Below are positions 1 to 6,123 of a stretch of DNA of 6,153 nucleotides, one piece after another (the stretch's first letter is position 1; each line of letters starts with the position of its first letter). Below the pieces are notes generated by a model, which was given only the letters and a program-made list of their open reading frames with translations, made no database searches and was not told the origin of the DNA. The DNA comes from Candidatus Hydrogenedentota bacterium (GTDB lineage Bacteria > Hydrogenedentota > Hydrogenedentia > Hydrogenedentales > SCBR16-9), in NCBI GenBank assembly GCA_007116095.1, contig SKJD01000155.1, forward strand, positions 1 through 6,153, read 5' to 3'. The position numbers and the translations under genes are program-made.

Positions 1-296
1 GGGCGCGTGGGGAGGCCGAAGCCCTGGTCGTGGGACATTGCTGTGAAAGTGGGGATATCCTCACGCCGGAGCCGGGCAACCCCGAAGGGCTCCAGCCACG
101 GCGACTCAAGGCAGCCCAGATCGGTGATTTGATTGTGATCGAAGCCGCCGGGGCCTACTGCAGCGCCATGGCCGCAAAAAATTACAATGCCTTCCCGGAA
201 TGCGCCGAATTGCTGCGTACCCGCCCCGGTGAATTTAAGCTAATACGTCGCCGGCAGACCCTGGACCAGTTGCTGCAGAACGAATTGCTGGATTGA
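1..296 (+). CDS. lysA: Diaminopimelate decarboxylase, C-terminal fragment (5' end outside window)
   Basis: This is the last ~98 codons of a PLP-dependent diaminopimelate decarboxylase, which turns meso-diaminopimelate into L-lysine in the cytoplasm as the final step of lysine synthesis. The reading frame is already open at base 3 and ends at TGA 294-296. A GTG at 30-32 lies inside the open frame and is an ordinary valine codon, not a start. Visible family signatures are the CESGD motif, which supplies active-site Cys and Glu across the dimer interface. The GAYCSAM segment carries the conserved Tyr near PLP, followed by KNYNAFPE and the closing LIRRRQTLDQLL stretch typical of LysA. Some gammaproteobacteria fuse an aspartokinase to the N-terminus of LysA. 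The visible part cannot say whether that applies here. It converges with the ABC operon that ends at 362. Confidence 0.93.
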   Translation, partial: ARGEAEALVVGHCCESGDILTPEPGNPEGLQPRRLKAAQIGDLIVIEAAGAYCSAMAAKNYNAFPECAELLRTRPGEFKLIRRRQTLDQLLQNELLD

Positions 297-333
297 GGGC
301 TTCCGCGCCAAGCGCAAACATTTTCTCATTTCG

Positions 334-361
334 ACGGGGCAGGATTATCCAGCCCCGTTTT
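334..361 (+). terminator. Rho-independent terminator of lysA
   Basis: A perfect 7-bp stem, ACGGGGC at 334-340 and GCCCCGT at 352-358, is followed by a short T run (358-361). Inside it, after an A/A mismatch, GGA and TCC can extend the helix around a TTA loop. It lies 38 bases past the lysA stop and just beyond the stop of the convergent permease gene. The T run is on the plus strand, and the minus-strand exit side is not T-rich. It therefore fits lysA best, although the hairpin could also slow or protect the opposing transcript. Confidence 0.62.
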
Positions 362-2440
362 CTAATTGGTGGTTGCATCAGCTTTTTTCCCGCTTCGTTT
401 ACGGATGGCCCGTTCAAAAAGCAGGAGACCCAATACGAAAGCGAGGAGCGCCATCAGCAGCGCCGGCAAAGGCAGGTCGGGGATAACTTCCAGTTCTTCG
501 AGATGGGGATCGATGCCCAGCCACTGGAATACGAAGCCGGGCATATGGCCGGTGGCGAGCATGACGGCCAGCCCGTTGTTGAGCAAATGTATCAGGATCG
601 CCGGATACAGGGAGCCGCTGCGCAGCACGAAGTAGGTGAGTAGCATGCCGAGTAGGGCGGTCGGCAGGATGCGGAAGATGCTGATGTGAAAGAGGCCGAA
701 GAGCAGTCCCACGACCACGACCACCGCCCAGGGACGCAACCATTGGCGCAGCCCGGAGACCAAGGCCCCCCGGAAGAGCAGCTCTTCGCAGATCGCTGGT
801 GAGACCGCGATTAAGAGGAGCAGCACCAGTAAGCCGCCGGGGCTTTCGCCCAGGGACAGCAATTCGGTCATCAATTCTTGCAGTTCTACAGGCGGAGGAA
901 TCAATCGCTGCTGCCAGGCGCCAAACTGAATGATCAGGACAATCGTCCCCAGGCCGGCCAGGATGGCTCCCAGCCACAACCCGATGCCGGCACGGGGCCG
1001 ACGCAGACTTAATACCGCCCGGAAATCGGCCTTCACAAACCACACAAACAGCAGGACGGGTAACGCCAGGATGCCCCATTGGGTGACGAAGATCCCCAGG
1101 GTCAAGTCCAGATCCTGGAGGAATATCCCGCCATAGATGAGGCCGAGGAACAGGGTGCAGTACAGACCAATGGCCATTGTGGGAGTCAGGTGCTCGCGTG
1201 GCAAGAGCTTGCGCCGGTTCAGGGTGAGGGGTACGCCGCGTTCTTCGGACAACACGACGTCTTCCTGGTGGAACAGCCAGACCGCAACCTGCAACGCCAG
1301 TACCGCAAAGAGGGAGGTGCTCAGAAAAACCGCGCCCACATCGCCCAGGGCTGCTTTCCCCATCATGAGTTCCTTGAAGAGAACGACGATATTGTAAATC
1401 GGGATAAAGCTCGATACCGGGGTCAGGGAGGTGCCCGGAAGGCCGCCGAGGATGGCGGGCAGCAGGATGATAAGAAAGAAGGGGGTGACGTAGTTTTGTG
1501 CTTCCTTAAAACTGCGGGCGATGACGGCGATGGACATCATCACTGCGGAAACCAGTAGGGCCAGGGGTATCAAAACCAGAAAGATGATGTAGAAGGCTTC
1601 CAGTGGCAAGCGAAAATCAAAGCCCTGGCTGTCTCCGATGACCGTCGAGAACTGTGCGGCCATAAAGGTGGTTGTGGCCGCCATACTGGCGAGGTTCAGC
1701 ATACCGGTGATCAGCGCCAGAGAAAAAACCGTGAGGAATTTACCGGTGACGATCTCCAGCTTGGAGGTTGGCGTGGAGAGCAGGCTTTCGAAAGTGCCGC
1801 GCTCTTTTTCGCCCGCGATAATGTCCACGGCGGGGTAAAACGCTCCCAACGAGACGACGAGCACCATGATCATCGGCAAGATCAGGCCCAGTACGGAACC
1901 AGTGGTCTTCTCGGGCGGCGCGACATTGGTTCGCTGGATATCCAGGGGGCGTATATAGCTTTCAGTAAGGTTCTGGATTTCCAGGCGCTCCAGGCGGAGC
2001 TCCTGAAATATCTTCTGTAACGCCGATTCCACACGTCCGGCTGCGTCCATCGAAGAAAACTCGGTGTTGTCAAAGCGAATGTTTATGACGACACTGCCAC
2101 CGGATTCCAACACCTCCAGGATATGCTGCTGGGTGCCCACGAGCGCATCGATCCGGCCTTCCATAAGGTCGCGTTCCGGGTGTTCTGAATCTATGATGCG
2201 GATTTTGGAGATGGGTTCCAGCCAGGTGCGTAGAATCTCAGTGTCCCGCCCCGTCAACACCACGACGGATTCCCGTTCTTCAAGGTAGGTATGTTGGAGC
2301 AGGGCCGCCTGGAGCCCCATCACCAGTAAAAGGGGATACAGCACCACCGGTACCCCGACCATCATGATCAGGGTGCGCTTGTCGCGCATGGTATCCAGGA
2401 TTTCTTTGCGGAATATGGCGTTGACGCGGCGATAATTCAT
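362..2440 (-). CDS. ABC-2 (NatB-type) transporter permease fused to a CPBP intramembrane protease domain
   Basis: This 692-residue membrane protein has two parts. Residues ~1-400 resemble NatB/ABC-2 permeases: a short cytoplasmic start, a membrane helix at ~24-48, a ~130-residue loop, then helices at about 182-206, 232-262, 280-310, 315-335 and 365-392. The hallmark GEKERGTFESLLSTP segment is at 210-224. After more helices (~421-441, 450-468, 487-507), residues ~535-630 form a CPBP/Abi (CAAX-like) protease domain. All its catalytic motifs are present: EExxxR (E552, E553, R557), FxxxH (F581, H585) and HxxxN (H618, N622). A last helix (~657-675) and a basic tail follow. The ATG lies in an ATGA overlap with the stop of the upstream ATPase gene, and no good ribosome site precedes it, so translational coupling is likely. 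The partner ATPase is thus immediately upstream. The architecture is a known but little-characterised family. The substrate (Na+, drug or peptide) and protease target are not readable from sequence. Confidence 0.9.
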   Translation of the reverse strand: MNYRRVNAIFRKEILDTMRDKRTLIMMVGVPVVLYPLLLVMGLQAALLQHTYLEERESVVVLTGRDTEILRTWLEPISKIRIIDSEHPERDLMEGRIDALVGTQQHILEVLESGGSVVINIRFDNTEFSSMDAAGRVESALQKIFQELRLERLEIQNLTESYIRPLDIQRTNVAPPEKTTGSVLGLILPMIMVLVVSLGAFYPAVDIIAGEKERGTFESLLSTPTSKLEIVTGKFLTVFSLALITGMLNLASMAATTTFMAAQFSTVIGDSQGFDFRLPLEAFYIIFLVLIPLALLVSAVMMSIAVIARSFKEAQNYVTPFFLIILLPAILGGLPGTSLTPVSSFIPIYNIVVLFKELMMGKAALGDVGAVFLSTSLFAVLALQVAVWLFHQEDVVLSEERGVPLTLNRRKLLPREHLTPTMAIGLYCTLFLGLIYGGIFLQDLDLTLGIFVTQWGILALPVLLFVWFVKADFRAVLSLRRPRAGIGLWLGAILAGLGTIVLIIQFGAWQQRLIPPPVELQELMTELLSLGESPGGLLVLLLLIAVSPAICEELLFRGALVSGLRQWLRPWAVVVVVGLLFGLFHISIFRILPTALLGMLLTYFVLRSGSLYPAILIHLLNNGLAVMLATGHMPGFVFQWLGIDPHLEELEVIPDLPLPALLMALLAFVLGLLLFERAIRKRSGKKADATTN

Positions 2441-3186
2441 GCTACGTTTTCTTTGAAAGTGTCCAGCAAGCTCAAAAACACATCTTGAACGTTATCGGTC
2501 CCGGTAAGTTCGAACAATTCCTGCTTGGTTCCGATGGCCATGATGGCTCCGGAGTATATCAGCGCTATGCGATCACAAAGCCGCTCGGCCTCGTCCATGT
2601 AGTGGGTGGAGAAAATGATGCTGTGACCACGTCCCCGGGCATGCTGGATAAATTCCAGGATGCTGCGGCTGGTCATAATATCCAGCCCCGCGGTCGGTTC
2701 GTCCAGAATCAGCACCTCCGGATCATGCAGTATCACCCGCGCCAGATTGACCTTTTGCGTTTGTCCCGTGGACAGGGTCTCGCAGCGCCGATGAATAATG
2801 TCTCCCATGTCCAGCAGATCAACCAATTCCTCCGTGCGGGATTCGATTTGTTGCGTGGACAGATCGTAGAGCCGGCCAAAGTAGCGTAACACTTCCGCGC
2901 CAGTCAGGCGACCATATAGTTTGGTGTTGCCTGACAGAAAGCCGATGTGACGCCGGATGTGGTCCGGGTTGTCTTTTATATGGCGATCGCCAATCCAGCA
3001 ATCGCCCGAAGTCGGTGGGATAATGGTCGCCAGGATACGTAACAACGTCGTCTTGCCGGCGCCGTTGGGGCCCAGCAAGCCAAGCACTTCGCCGTCGTCA
3101 ACGGTCAAGGTGGCGTCCCGCACCGCTACCAGAGGCGCTTTGCCCGGGATTTCGTACTCTCGTCTCAGGTGTTCTGTGCGAAGCAC
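2437..3186 (-). CDS. NatA-type ABC transporter ATP-binding protein
   Basis: This 249-residue cytoplasmic ATPase should power the membrane subunit encoded directly after it. Motifs in order are Walker [10 protein letters not shown] (39-47, K45), signature LSTGQ (138-142), Walker B VLILDEP (158-164, D162/E163), D-loop GLD (167-169) and switch His in STHYMDEA (H195). The [13 protein letters not shown] form, with Thr in place of the first Gly, is typical of the NatA/DrrA exporter branch. The segment [15 protein letters not shown] (81-95) lacks the usual Q-loop glutamine, also common in that branch. The start is a GTG at 3186-3184, supported by AGGGGA at 3201-3196 with a 9-base spacer and by family-typical sequence from the first residues. 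The gene ends in the ATGA overlap with the permease/protease gene. NatA itself exports Na+, but homologues export drugs or peptides, so no symbol is given. Confidence 0.92.
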   Translation of the reverse strand: MLRTEHLRREYEIPGKAPLVAVRDATLTVDDGEVLGLLGPNGAGKTTLLRILATIIPPTSGDCWIGDRHIKDNPDHIRRHIGFLSGNTKLYGRLTGAEVLRYFGRLYDLSTQQIESRTEELVDLLDMGDIIHRRCETLSTGQTQKVNLARVILHDPEVLILDEPTAGLDIMTSRSILEFIQHARGRGHSIIFSTHYMDEAERLCDRIALIYSGAIMAIGTKQELFELTGTDNVQDVFLSLLDTFKENVA

Positions 3187-3195
3187 GATGTGCTT

Positions 3196-3201
3196 TCCCC
3201 T
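3196..3201 (-). promoter_or_regulatory. Ribosome binding site for the GTG-started ABC ATPase gene
   Basis: On the minus strand AGGGGA ends 9 bases before the GTG at 3186. It is the reason for choosing this non-ATG start. Confidence 0.55.
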
Positions 3202-3260
3202 ACTTTTTTGGAATACAACTTCAGTTCTATGTGCCCTGCCGGGTGTACGGGAGCTTGGTA

Positions 3261-3289
3261 ATTATCGCATATTGCGCAAGAAACTTAAA
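3261..3289 (-). promoter_or_regulatory. Candidate sigma-70 promoter (extended -10) of the ABC operon
   Basis: On the minus strand TGCGATAAT (3269-3261) is an extended -10 (TGn + GATAAT, 5 of 6 to TATAAT). A weak -35, TTTAAG (3289-3284), lies 17 bases before it. Transcription would begin near 3254, giving a leader of about 68 bases. A perfect 8-base palindrome, TTGCGCAA (3272-3279), sits between the two boxes where a repressor could block polymerase. Judged by eye only. Confidence 0.4.
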
Positions 3290-3330
3290 GGTAAACAGAA
3301 AAATGCCGTTGGACTTGTTCCCGGTGTTGT

Positions 3331-3339
3331 TGCTATCAT
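3331..3339 (+). promoter_or_regulatory. Possible upstream extended -10 element toward thrS
   Basis: TGCTATCAT is a TGn extension plus a 5-of-6 match to TATAAT. The best -35 (TTGGAC, 3309-3314) is weak and 19 bases away. If used, it would give thrS a leader of roughly 265 bases that includes the palindrome at 3373-3384. Weak evidence. Confidence 0.2.
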
Positions 3340-3372
3340 AAATCGCGTCGGCGCCTCGCCATTTTCCGCCCA

Positions 3373-3384
3373 TAATGCGCATTA
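3373..3384. repeat. Perfect 12-bp palindrome, candidate operator
   Basis: TAATGCGCATTA is identical to its own reverse complement and lies mid-way in the divergent region. Such a symmetric AT-flanked site suits a dimeric DNA-binding regulator. No regulator gene is in view, so its role is unassigned. Confidence 0.4.
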
Positions 3385-3531
3385 AACAGGTAGCATTGGT
3401 GTTTTTTGTCGATCCCGAGCACAACTTCATTGGATACAAAATTACAAACACCGAATCTATGAATTTTAACCGATTATTTTGTTTTTTATTGCCGACATCG
3501 AATTCGCGAGTTAAGCCTCTGAATAGCGTGC

Positions 3532-3560
3532 TGCCCATGCGGGCATCAATTCACCCATGC
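3532..3560. repeat. Inverted and direct repeats around the thrS -35 region
   Basis: TGCCC (3532-3536) and GGGCA (3541-3545) form an inverted repeat around ATGC. The 7-mer CCCATGC occurs at 3534-3540 and again at 3554-3560, exactly 20 bases apart, or about two helical turns. The second copy overlaps the proposed -35 box, a layout seen for activator or repressor sites. Confidence 0.35.
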
Positions 3561-3578
3561 CAAGCGCATTACTATAGT
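3550..3578 (+). promoter_or_regulatory. Candidate sigma-70 promoter of thrS-mpg
   Basis: The -35 TTCACC (3550-3555, 4 of 6) and the -10 TATAGT (3573-3578, 5 of 6) are separated by 17 bases. Transcription would start near 3585, leaving a leader of about 28 bases that contains the ribosome site AGGAA (3596-3600), 12 bases before the ATG. The spacing is optimal, but the boxes were judged by eye. Confidence 0.45.
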
Positions 3579-3612
3579 CTAAAGCCAAGCAAATCAGGAA
3601 ATATTTATACCG

Positions 3613-5442
3613 ATGGAACAGTCTGAGCAACAAGCCGATCCCAAAGCAAATTTTTTATACCGACTTCGCCACTCCCTGGCCCATATCATGGCCCAGGCGG
3701 TATTGGAGCTGCGCCCTGACGCCAAGCTGGCCTTTGGTCCGCCGGTAGAGTTCGGGTTTTACTACGACTTCGATTTTCAGGGGAATCCCCTGGGCGAAAA
3801 CGATTTGCAGGAAGTCGAGAACCGCATGCGGCGCATCATCAAGGAGAAGCAGCCTTTCGAGTCTTCACACCAGTCGCTGGAGGAAGCCCTGCGGGCGCTT
3901 GAATCGGCATCACAGACCTACAAGGTGGAATATGCCCAGGAGCTGGTGGAGCTGGGCAAGGCCGGGGAGGAAGGATTGTCCTTTTACACCAATGGCCCCT
4001 TTATCGACATGTGCGAAGGGCCGCATCTGGAACACACTGGCGAGGTGCCCAAGGGCTGTTTCAAACTGGACCGCATTTCGGGCAGCTACTGGCGTGGTGA
4101 TGAGAAGCGCCCAATGCTGACCCGCATCTATGGCCTGGCCTTCGAGTCCAAAGCGGATTTGAAAGACTATATCGAACGCCGCAAGCTGGCCATGGAGCGC
4201 GATCACCGCAAACTCGGTGACGAGCTGGACCTCTTCTGCATGGACCAAGAAGTGGGGGTTGGGTTGCCGCTGTGGATGCCCAACGGCGCCGTCATCCGGG
4301 ATGAGCTGGAACAGTGGGCCCGGGAAGAAGAGTTCAAGGCGGGCTACCAGCGGGTCTCGACCCCGGCCATCACGCGGAGCAAGCTCTTCGAGCGCTCCGG
4401 GCATCTGCCATACTACGCCGACAGCATGTACCCGCCCATGACGGTGGATGAGACCGACGAATATTACCTGCGGCCGATGAACTGCCCTTTCCACCACAAG
4501 CCCTATGATGCGCGCCCCCGCAGCTATCGGGACCTGCCCTTCCGGCTCGCGGAGTACGGCAATACCTACCGCTATGAGAAGCATGGCTCCCTGGCCGGGC
4601 TGCTGCGCGTGCGGGCGATGTGTATGAACGACGCCCATGTGTACTGTACGCCCGAGCAAGTCGAGCAGGAGTTTCAGGCGATCATTGATATGTACCGCAT
4701 GTACTACAACCACCTGCGGATGGGCAATTTCCGCGTGCGGCTTTCGCTCCATGACCCCGACTCCGATAAGTTTATCGGCAACAAGGAGGAATGGCTGCGC
4801 TCCGAAGCGATCGTGCGGGAAGTTATGCAGCGAATGGAGATCGATTTTGATGAGGAGTCGGGTGAGGCAGCGTTTTACGGACCGAAGGTCGATATTCAGG
4901 TCAAGAATCTGCTGGGGCGTGAAGAGACGGTCTCTACCTGTCAGTTGGACTTTGTCATGGCTGAGCGCTTCGACCTGGGCTATGTGGATGCCGACGGCGC
5001 CCGTAAGCGGCCGTTTATCATTCACCGCGCCCCGCTGAGCACCCATGAGCGCATGATCAGTTTCTTGATCGAGTTTTACGGCGGCGCGTTCCCTACCTGG
5101 ATGGCGCCGTTGCAAGTGATGATGGTGCCGGTAAATGATCAGGTGCGAGAATATGCCGAGAATCTGGCCCATACTCTGCGGCAGGACCTCTTCCGGGTGG
5201 AAGTCGACAGCAGCGACGAATCCTTCAACAAGCGCATTCGTAACGCCGTGACCCACAAGATTCCGAACATCTGGATCATCGGCGCGAAAGAAATGGAGAA
5301 TGCATCCATCACCTGGCGCCGTTACTGTGTCAAAGAGCAGTTGAATGTGGGGGTTGCGCAGGCCCATGAAGCCTTGCGGAAAATGCGGCAGGCGCGCATG
5401 ATGGACAATTTTGAGGACGTCGCGCTGCCGGTCGAGGGCTGA
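3613..5442 (+). CDS. thrS: Threonyl-tRNA synthetase, TGS-less, with complete editing domain
   Basis: This cytoplasmic class II synthetase (609 residues) charges tRNA-Thr. The N2 editing domain comes first (~14-170). Its site is complete: H20 and H24 in the HxxxH motif, C134 and H138 in CEGPH, matching E. coli H73/H77/C182/H186, which remove mischarged serine. The catalytic core (~190-490) keeps the zinc ligands C291, H342 and H471, motif 2 arginine R320 and motif 3 arginine R480. The anticodon-binding domain covers ~495-600. Against the 642-residue E. coli enzyme it lacks the N-terminal TGS domain. An in-frame TAA at 3580-3582 shows this is not a missed start. Oddities are M338 where E. coli has Q381, and WRRYCVKEQLN where the usual R-R-G-x-D-L-G anticodon motif is expected. 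It is followed by a glycosylase gene, not infC-rpmI-rplT, which suggests an accessory or second-lineage ThrRS. The enzyme class is secure. Whether it is the only thrS in the genome is unknown. Confidence 0.95.
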   Translation: MEQSEQQADPKANFLYRLRHSLAHIMAQAVLELRPDAKLAFGPPVEFGFYYDFDFQGNPLGENDLQEVENRMRRIIKEKQPFESSHQSLEEALRALESASQTYKVEYAQELVELGKAGEEGLSFYTNGPFIDMCEGPHLEHTGEVPKGCFKLDRISGSYWRGDEKRPMLTRIYGLAFESKADLKDYIERRKLAMERDHRKLGDELDLFCMDQEVGVGLPLWMPNGAVIRDELEQWAREEEFKAGYQRVSTPAITRSKLFERSGHLPYYADSMYPPMTVDETDEYYLRPMNCPFHHKPYDARPRSYRDLPFRLAEYGNTYRYEKHGSLAGLLRVRAMCMNDAHVYCTPEQVEQEFQAIIDMYRMYYNHLRMGNFRVRLSLHDPDSDKFIGNKEEWLRSEAIVREVMQRMEIDFDEESGEAAFYGPKVDIQVKNLLGREETVSTCQLDFVMAERFDLGYVDADGARKRPFIIHRAPLSTHERMISFLIEFYGGAFPTWMAPLQVMMVPVNDQVREYAENLAHTLRQDLFRVEVDSSDESFNKRIRNAVTHKIPNIWIIGAKEMENASITWRRYCVKEQLNVGVAQAHEALRKMRQARMMDNFEDVALPVEG

Positions 5443-6023
5443 TGGCGTATTACCAACTGCAAGAGGCTGATTACGACCGCGACACGGTGGCGGTGGCCCG
5501 TGGGCTGCTGGGAAAGTATCTTGTGCTCCGTCGGGATGGCGTCCGGGTGGCCGGCTGCATCACCGAGACCGAAGCCTATTGTGGCATGGAAGACAAAGCC
5601 TGCCACGCCAGCAAAGGCCGCACCCCGCGCACGGAGGTGATGTTCGGGCCGCCGGGGCATTGGTATGTCTACCTGATATACGGTATGTACCATTGCCTGA
5701 ACATCGTGACCGAGCCGGTGGACCAGCCCTGCGCTGTGCTGATACGCGCCGTCGCGACGGTAACGGGCCTGGAAGACAGCGTGAAAACCGACGGGCCGGG
5801 GAAGCTATGCCGCGCCTTCGGCATCGACCGTGACTATAATGCGGAGACGGCCTGCGGCGCGAAAGCACGGCTCTGGATAGAGGACCGCAGTCTGCGGCCG
5901 TCCGATGCGGACATCCAGGCCGGGCCACGCATTGGCATACACTACGCTGGTGTCTATCGCGACAAACCCTGGCGATTTTTACTGTCTGCGTCTTATGCTG
6001 ATATGCAATCTGTGCGATTGTGA
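5442..6023 (+). CDS. mpg: 3-methyladenine DNA glycosylase (AAG/MPG family)
   Basis: This 193-residue monofunctional DNA glycosylase excises alkylated purines such as 3-methyladenine (and in the family hypoxanthine or ethenoadenine), starting base-excision repair. It is full length for bacterial AAG proteins. Key residues by comparison with the human enzyme are E44 (catalytic Glu125) and Y46 in TETEAY, H55 (His136) in DKACHAS, Y77 (Tyr159) in YVYLIYG, N87 (Asn169) and R102 (Arg182). The conserved TPRTEVMFGPPG and GPGKLC segments are also present. The ATG shares one base with the thrS stop (TGATG). GAGGG just upstream is a weak, close ribosome site, so reinitiation after thrS is likely and the two genes probably share one transcript. 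No intrinsic terminator follows it. Confidence 0.95.
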   Translation: MAYYQLQEADYDRDTVAVARGLLGKYLVLRRDGVRVAGCITETEAYCGMEDKACHASKGRTPRTEVMFGPPGHWYVYLIYGMYHCLNIVTEPVDQPCAVLIRAVATVTGLEDSVKTDGPGKLCRAFGIDRDYNAETACGAKARLWIEDRSLRPSDADIQAGPRIGIHYAGVYRDKPWRFLLSASYADMQSVRL

Positions 6024-6030
6024 TGTACGC

Positions 6031-6060
6031 TTGACAAGCTTTCTGTCGACTCAACATCAT
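6031..6060 (+). promoter_or_regulatory. Candidate promoter of the gene starting at 6124
   Basis: A perfect consensus -35, TTGACA (6031-6036), begins 7 bases after the mpg stop. The best matching -10 is CATCAT (6055-6060, 4 of 6) at 18 bases, giving a start near 6067. An alternative -10, TATATT (6071-6076, 5 of 6), could pair with TCGACT (6046-6051) at 19 bases. One of the two is probably real, but the choice is uncertain. Confidence 0.45.
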
Positions 6061-6095
6061 GAGCACACGCTATATTTGCGAATATAGGTGATGTT
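6053..6095. repeat. Nested inverted repeats between mpg and the next gene
   Basis: The outer arms AACATCA (6053-6059) and TGATGTT (6089-6095) are a perfect 7-bp inverted repeat. The inner arms CTATATT (6070-6076) and AATATAG (6081-6087) form another perfect 7-bp stem around a TGCG loop. No T run follows, so this is not an intrinsic terminator. The left outer arm overlaps the proposed -10, suggesting an operator. The inner hairpin would lie in the leader RNA. A third TGATGTT is at 6132-6138. Confidence 0.5.
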
Positions 6096-6123
6096 TGTAA
6101 CAATTGAAGACAGGAGGACTCTG

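Larger units (their letters stand above)
3187..3612. other. AT-rich divergent intergenic region without a convincing gene
   Basis: These 426 bases lie between the divergent ABC operon and the thrS-mpg pair. Hand counting gives about 44% GC, falling to 16 of 60 at 3421-3480, well below the flanking genes. Open frames inside it (for example 3375-3626 plus, 3227-3538 minus) have no recognisable protein features and no good ribosome site. It holds candidate promoters in both directions, a 12-bp palindrome at 3373-3384 and a repeat cluster at 3532-3560. No TGS-like coding sequence for thrS is present: a TAA at 3580-3582 closes the thrS frame upstream of its ATG. Confidence 0.7.

Noticed and set aside
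414..1079. 221-codon minus-strand open frame
   Set aside because: It overlaps the permease/protease gene in another frame of the same strand, and its Arg/Pro/Ala-rich product has no recognisable features.
3350..3365. GGCG-CCT-CGCC hairpin followed by ATTTT, considered as a terminator
   Set aside because: The stem is only 4 bp, the T run is short, and no transcript is known to need ending there.
3374..3407. AATGC/GCATT pairing before a run of six T, considered as a terminator or attenuator
   Set aside because: It is a 5-bp AT-rich stem with a 14-base loop, and the T run is separated from it. Too weak to call.
3585..3612. T-box-like control of thrS
   Set aside because: The leader from the proposed start is only about 28 bases. 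The longer region shows no specifier stem or terminator/antiterminator pair that I can recognise.
3375..3626. 83-codon plus-strand frame running into thrS, considered as a leader peptide or lost TGS domain
   Set aside because: It has no TGS-like sequence, no good ribosome site and no run of Thr codons suggesting attenuation.
3910..5367. 485-codon open frame on the minus strand
   Set aside because: It lies wholly antisense to the well-supported ThrRS gene. Its product is rich in His, Val and Arg with no family motif, as expected of a shadow frame in GC-rich coding DNA.
6070..6087. CTATATT-TGCG-AATATAG hairpin as terminator of mpg
   Set aside because: The stem is almost all A/T and is not followed by a T run. 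It is kept as a repeat of unknown role.
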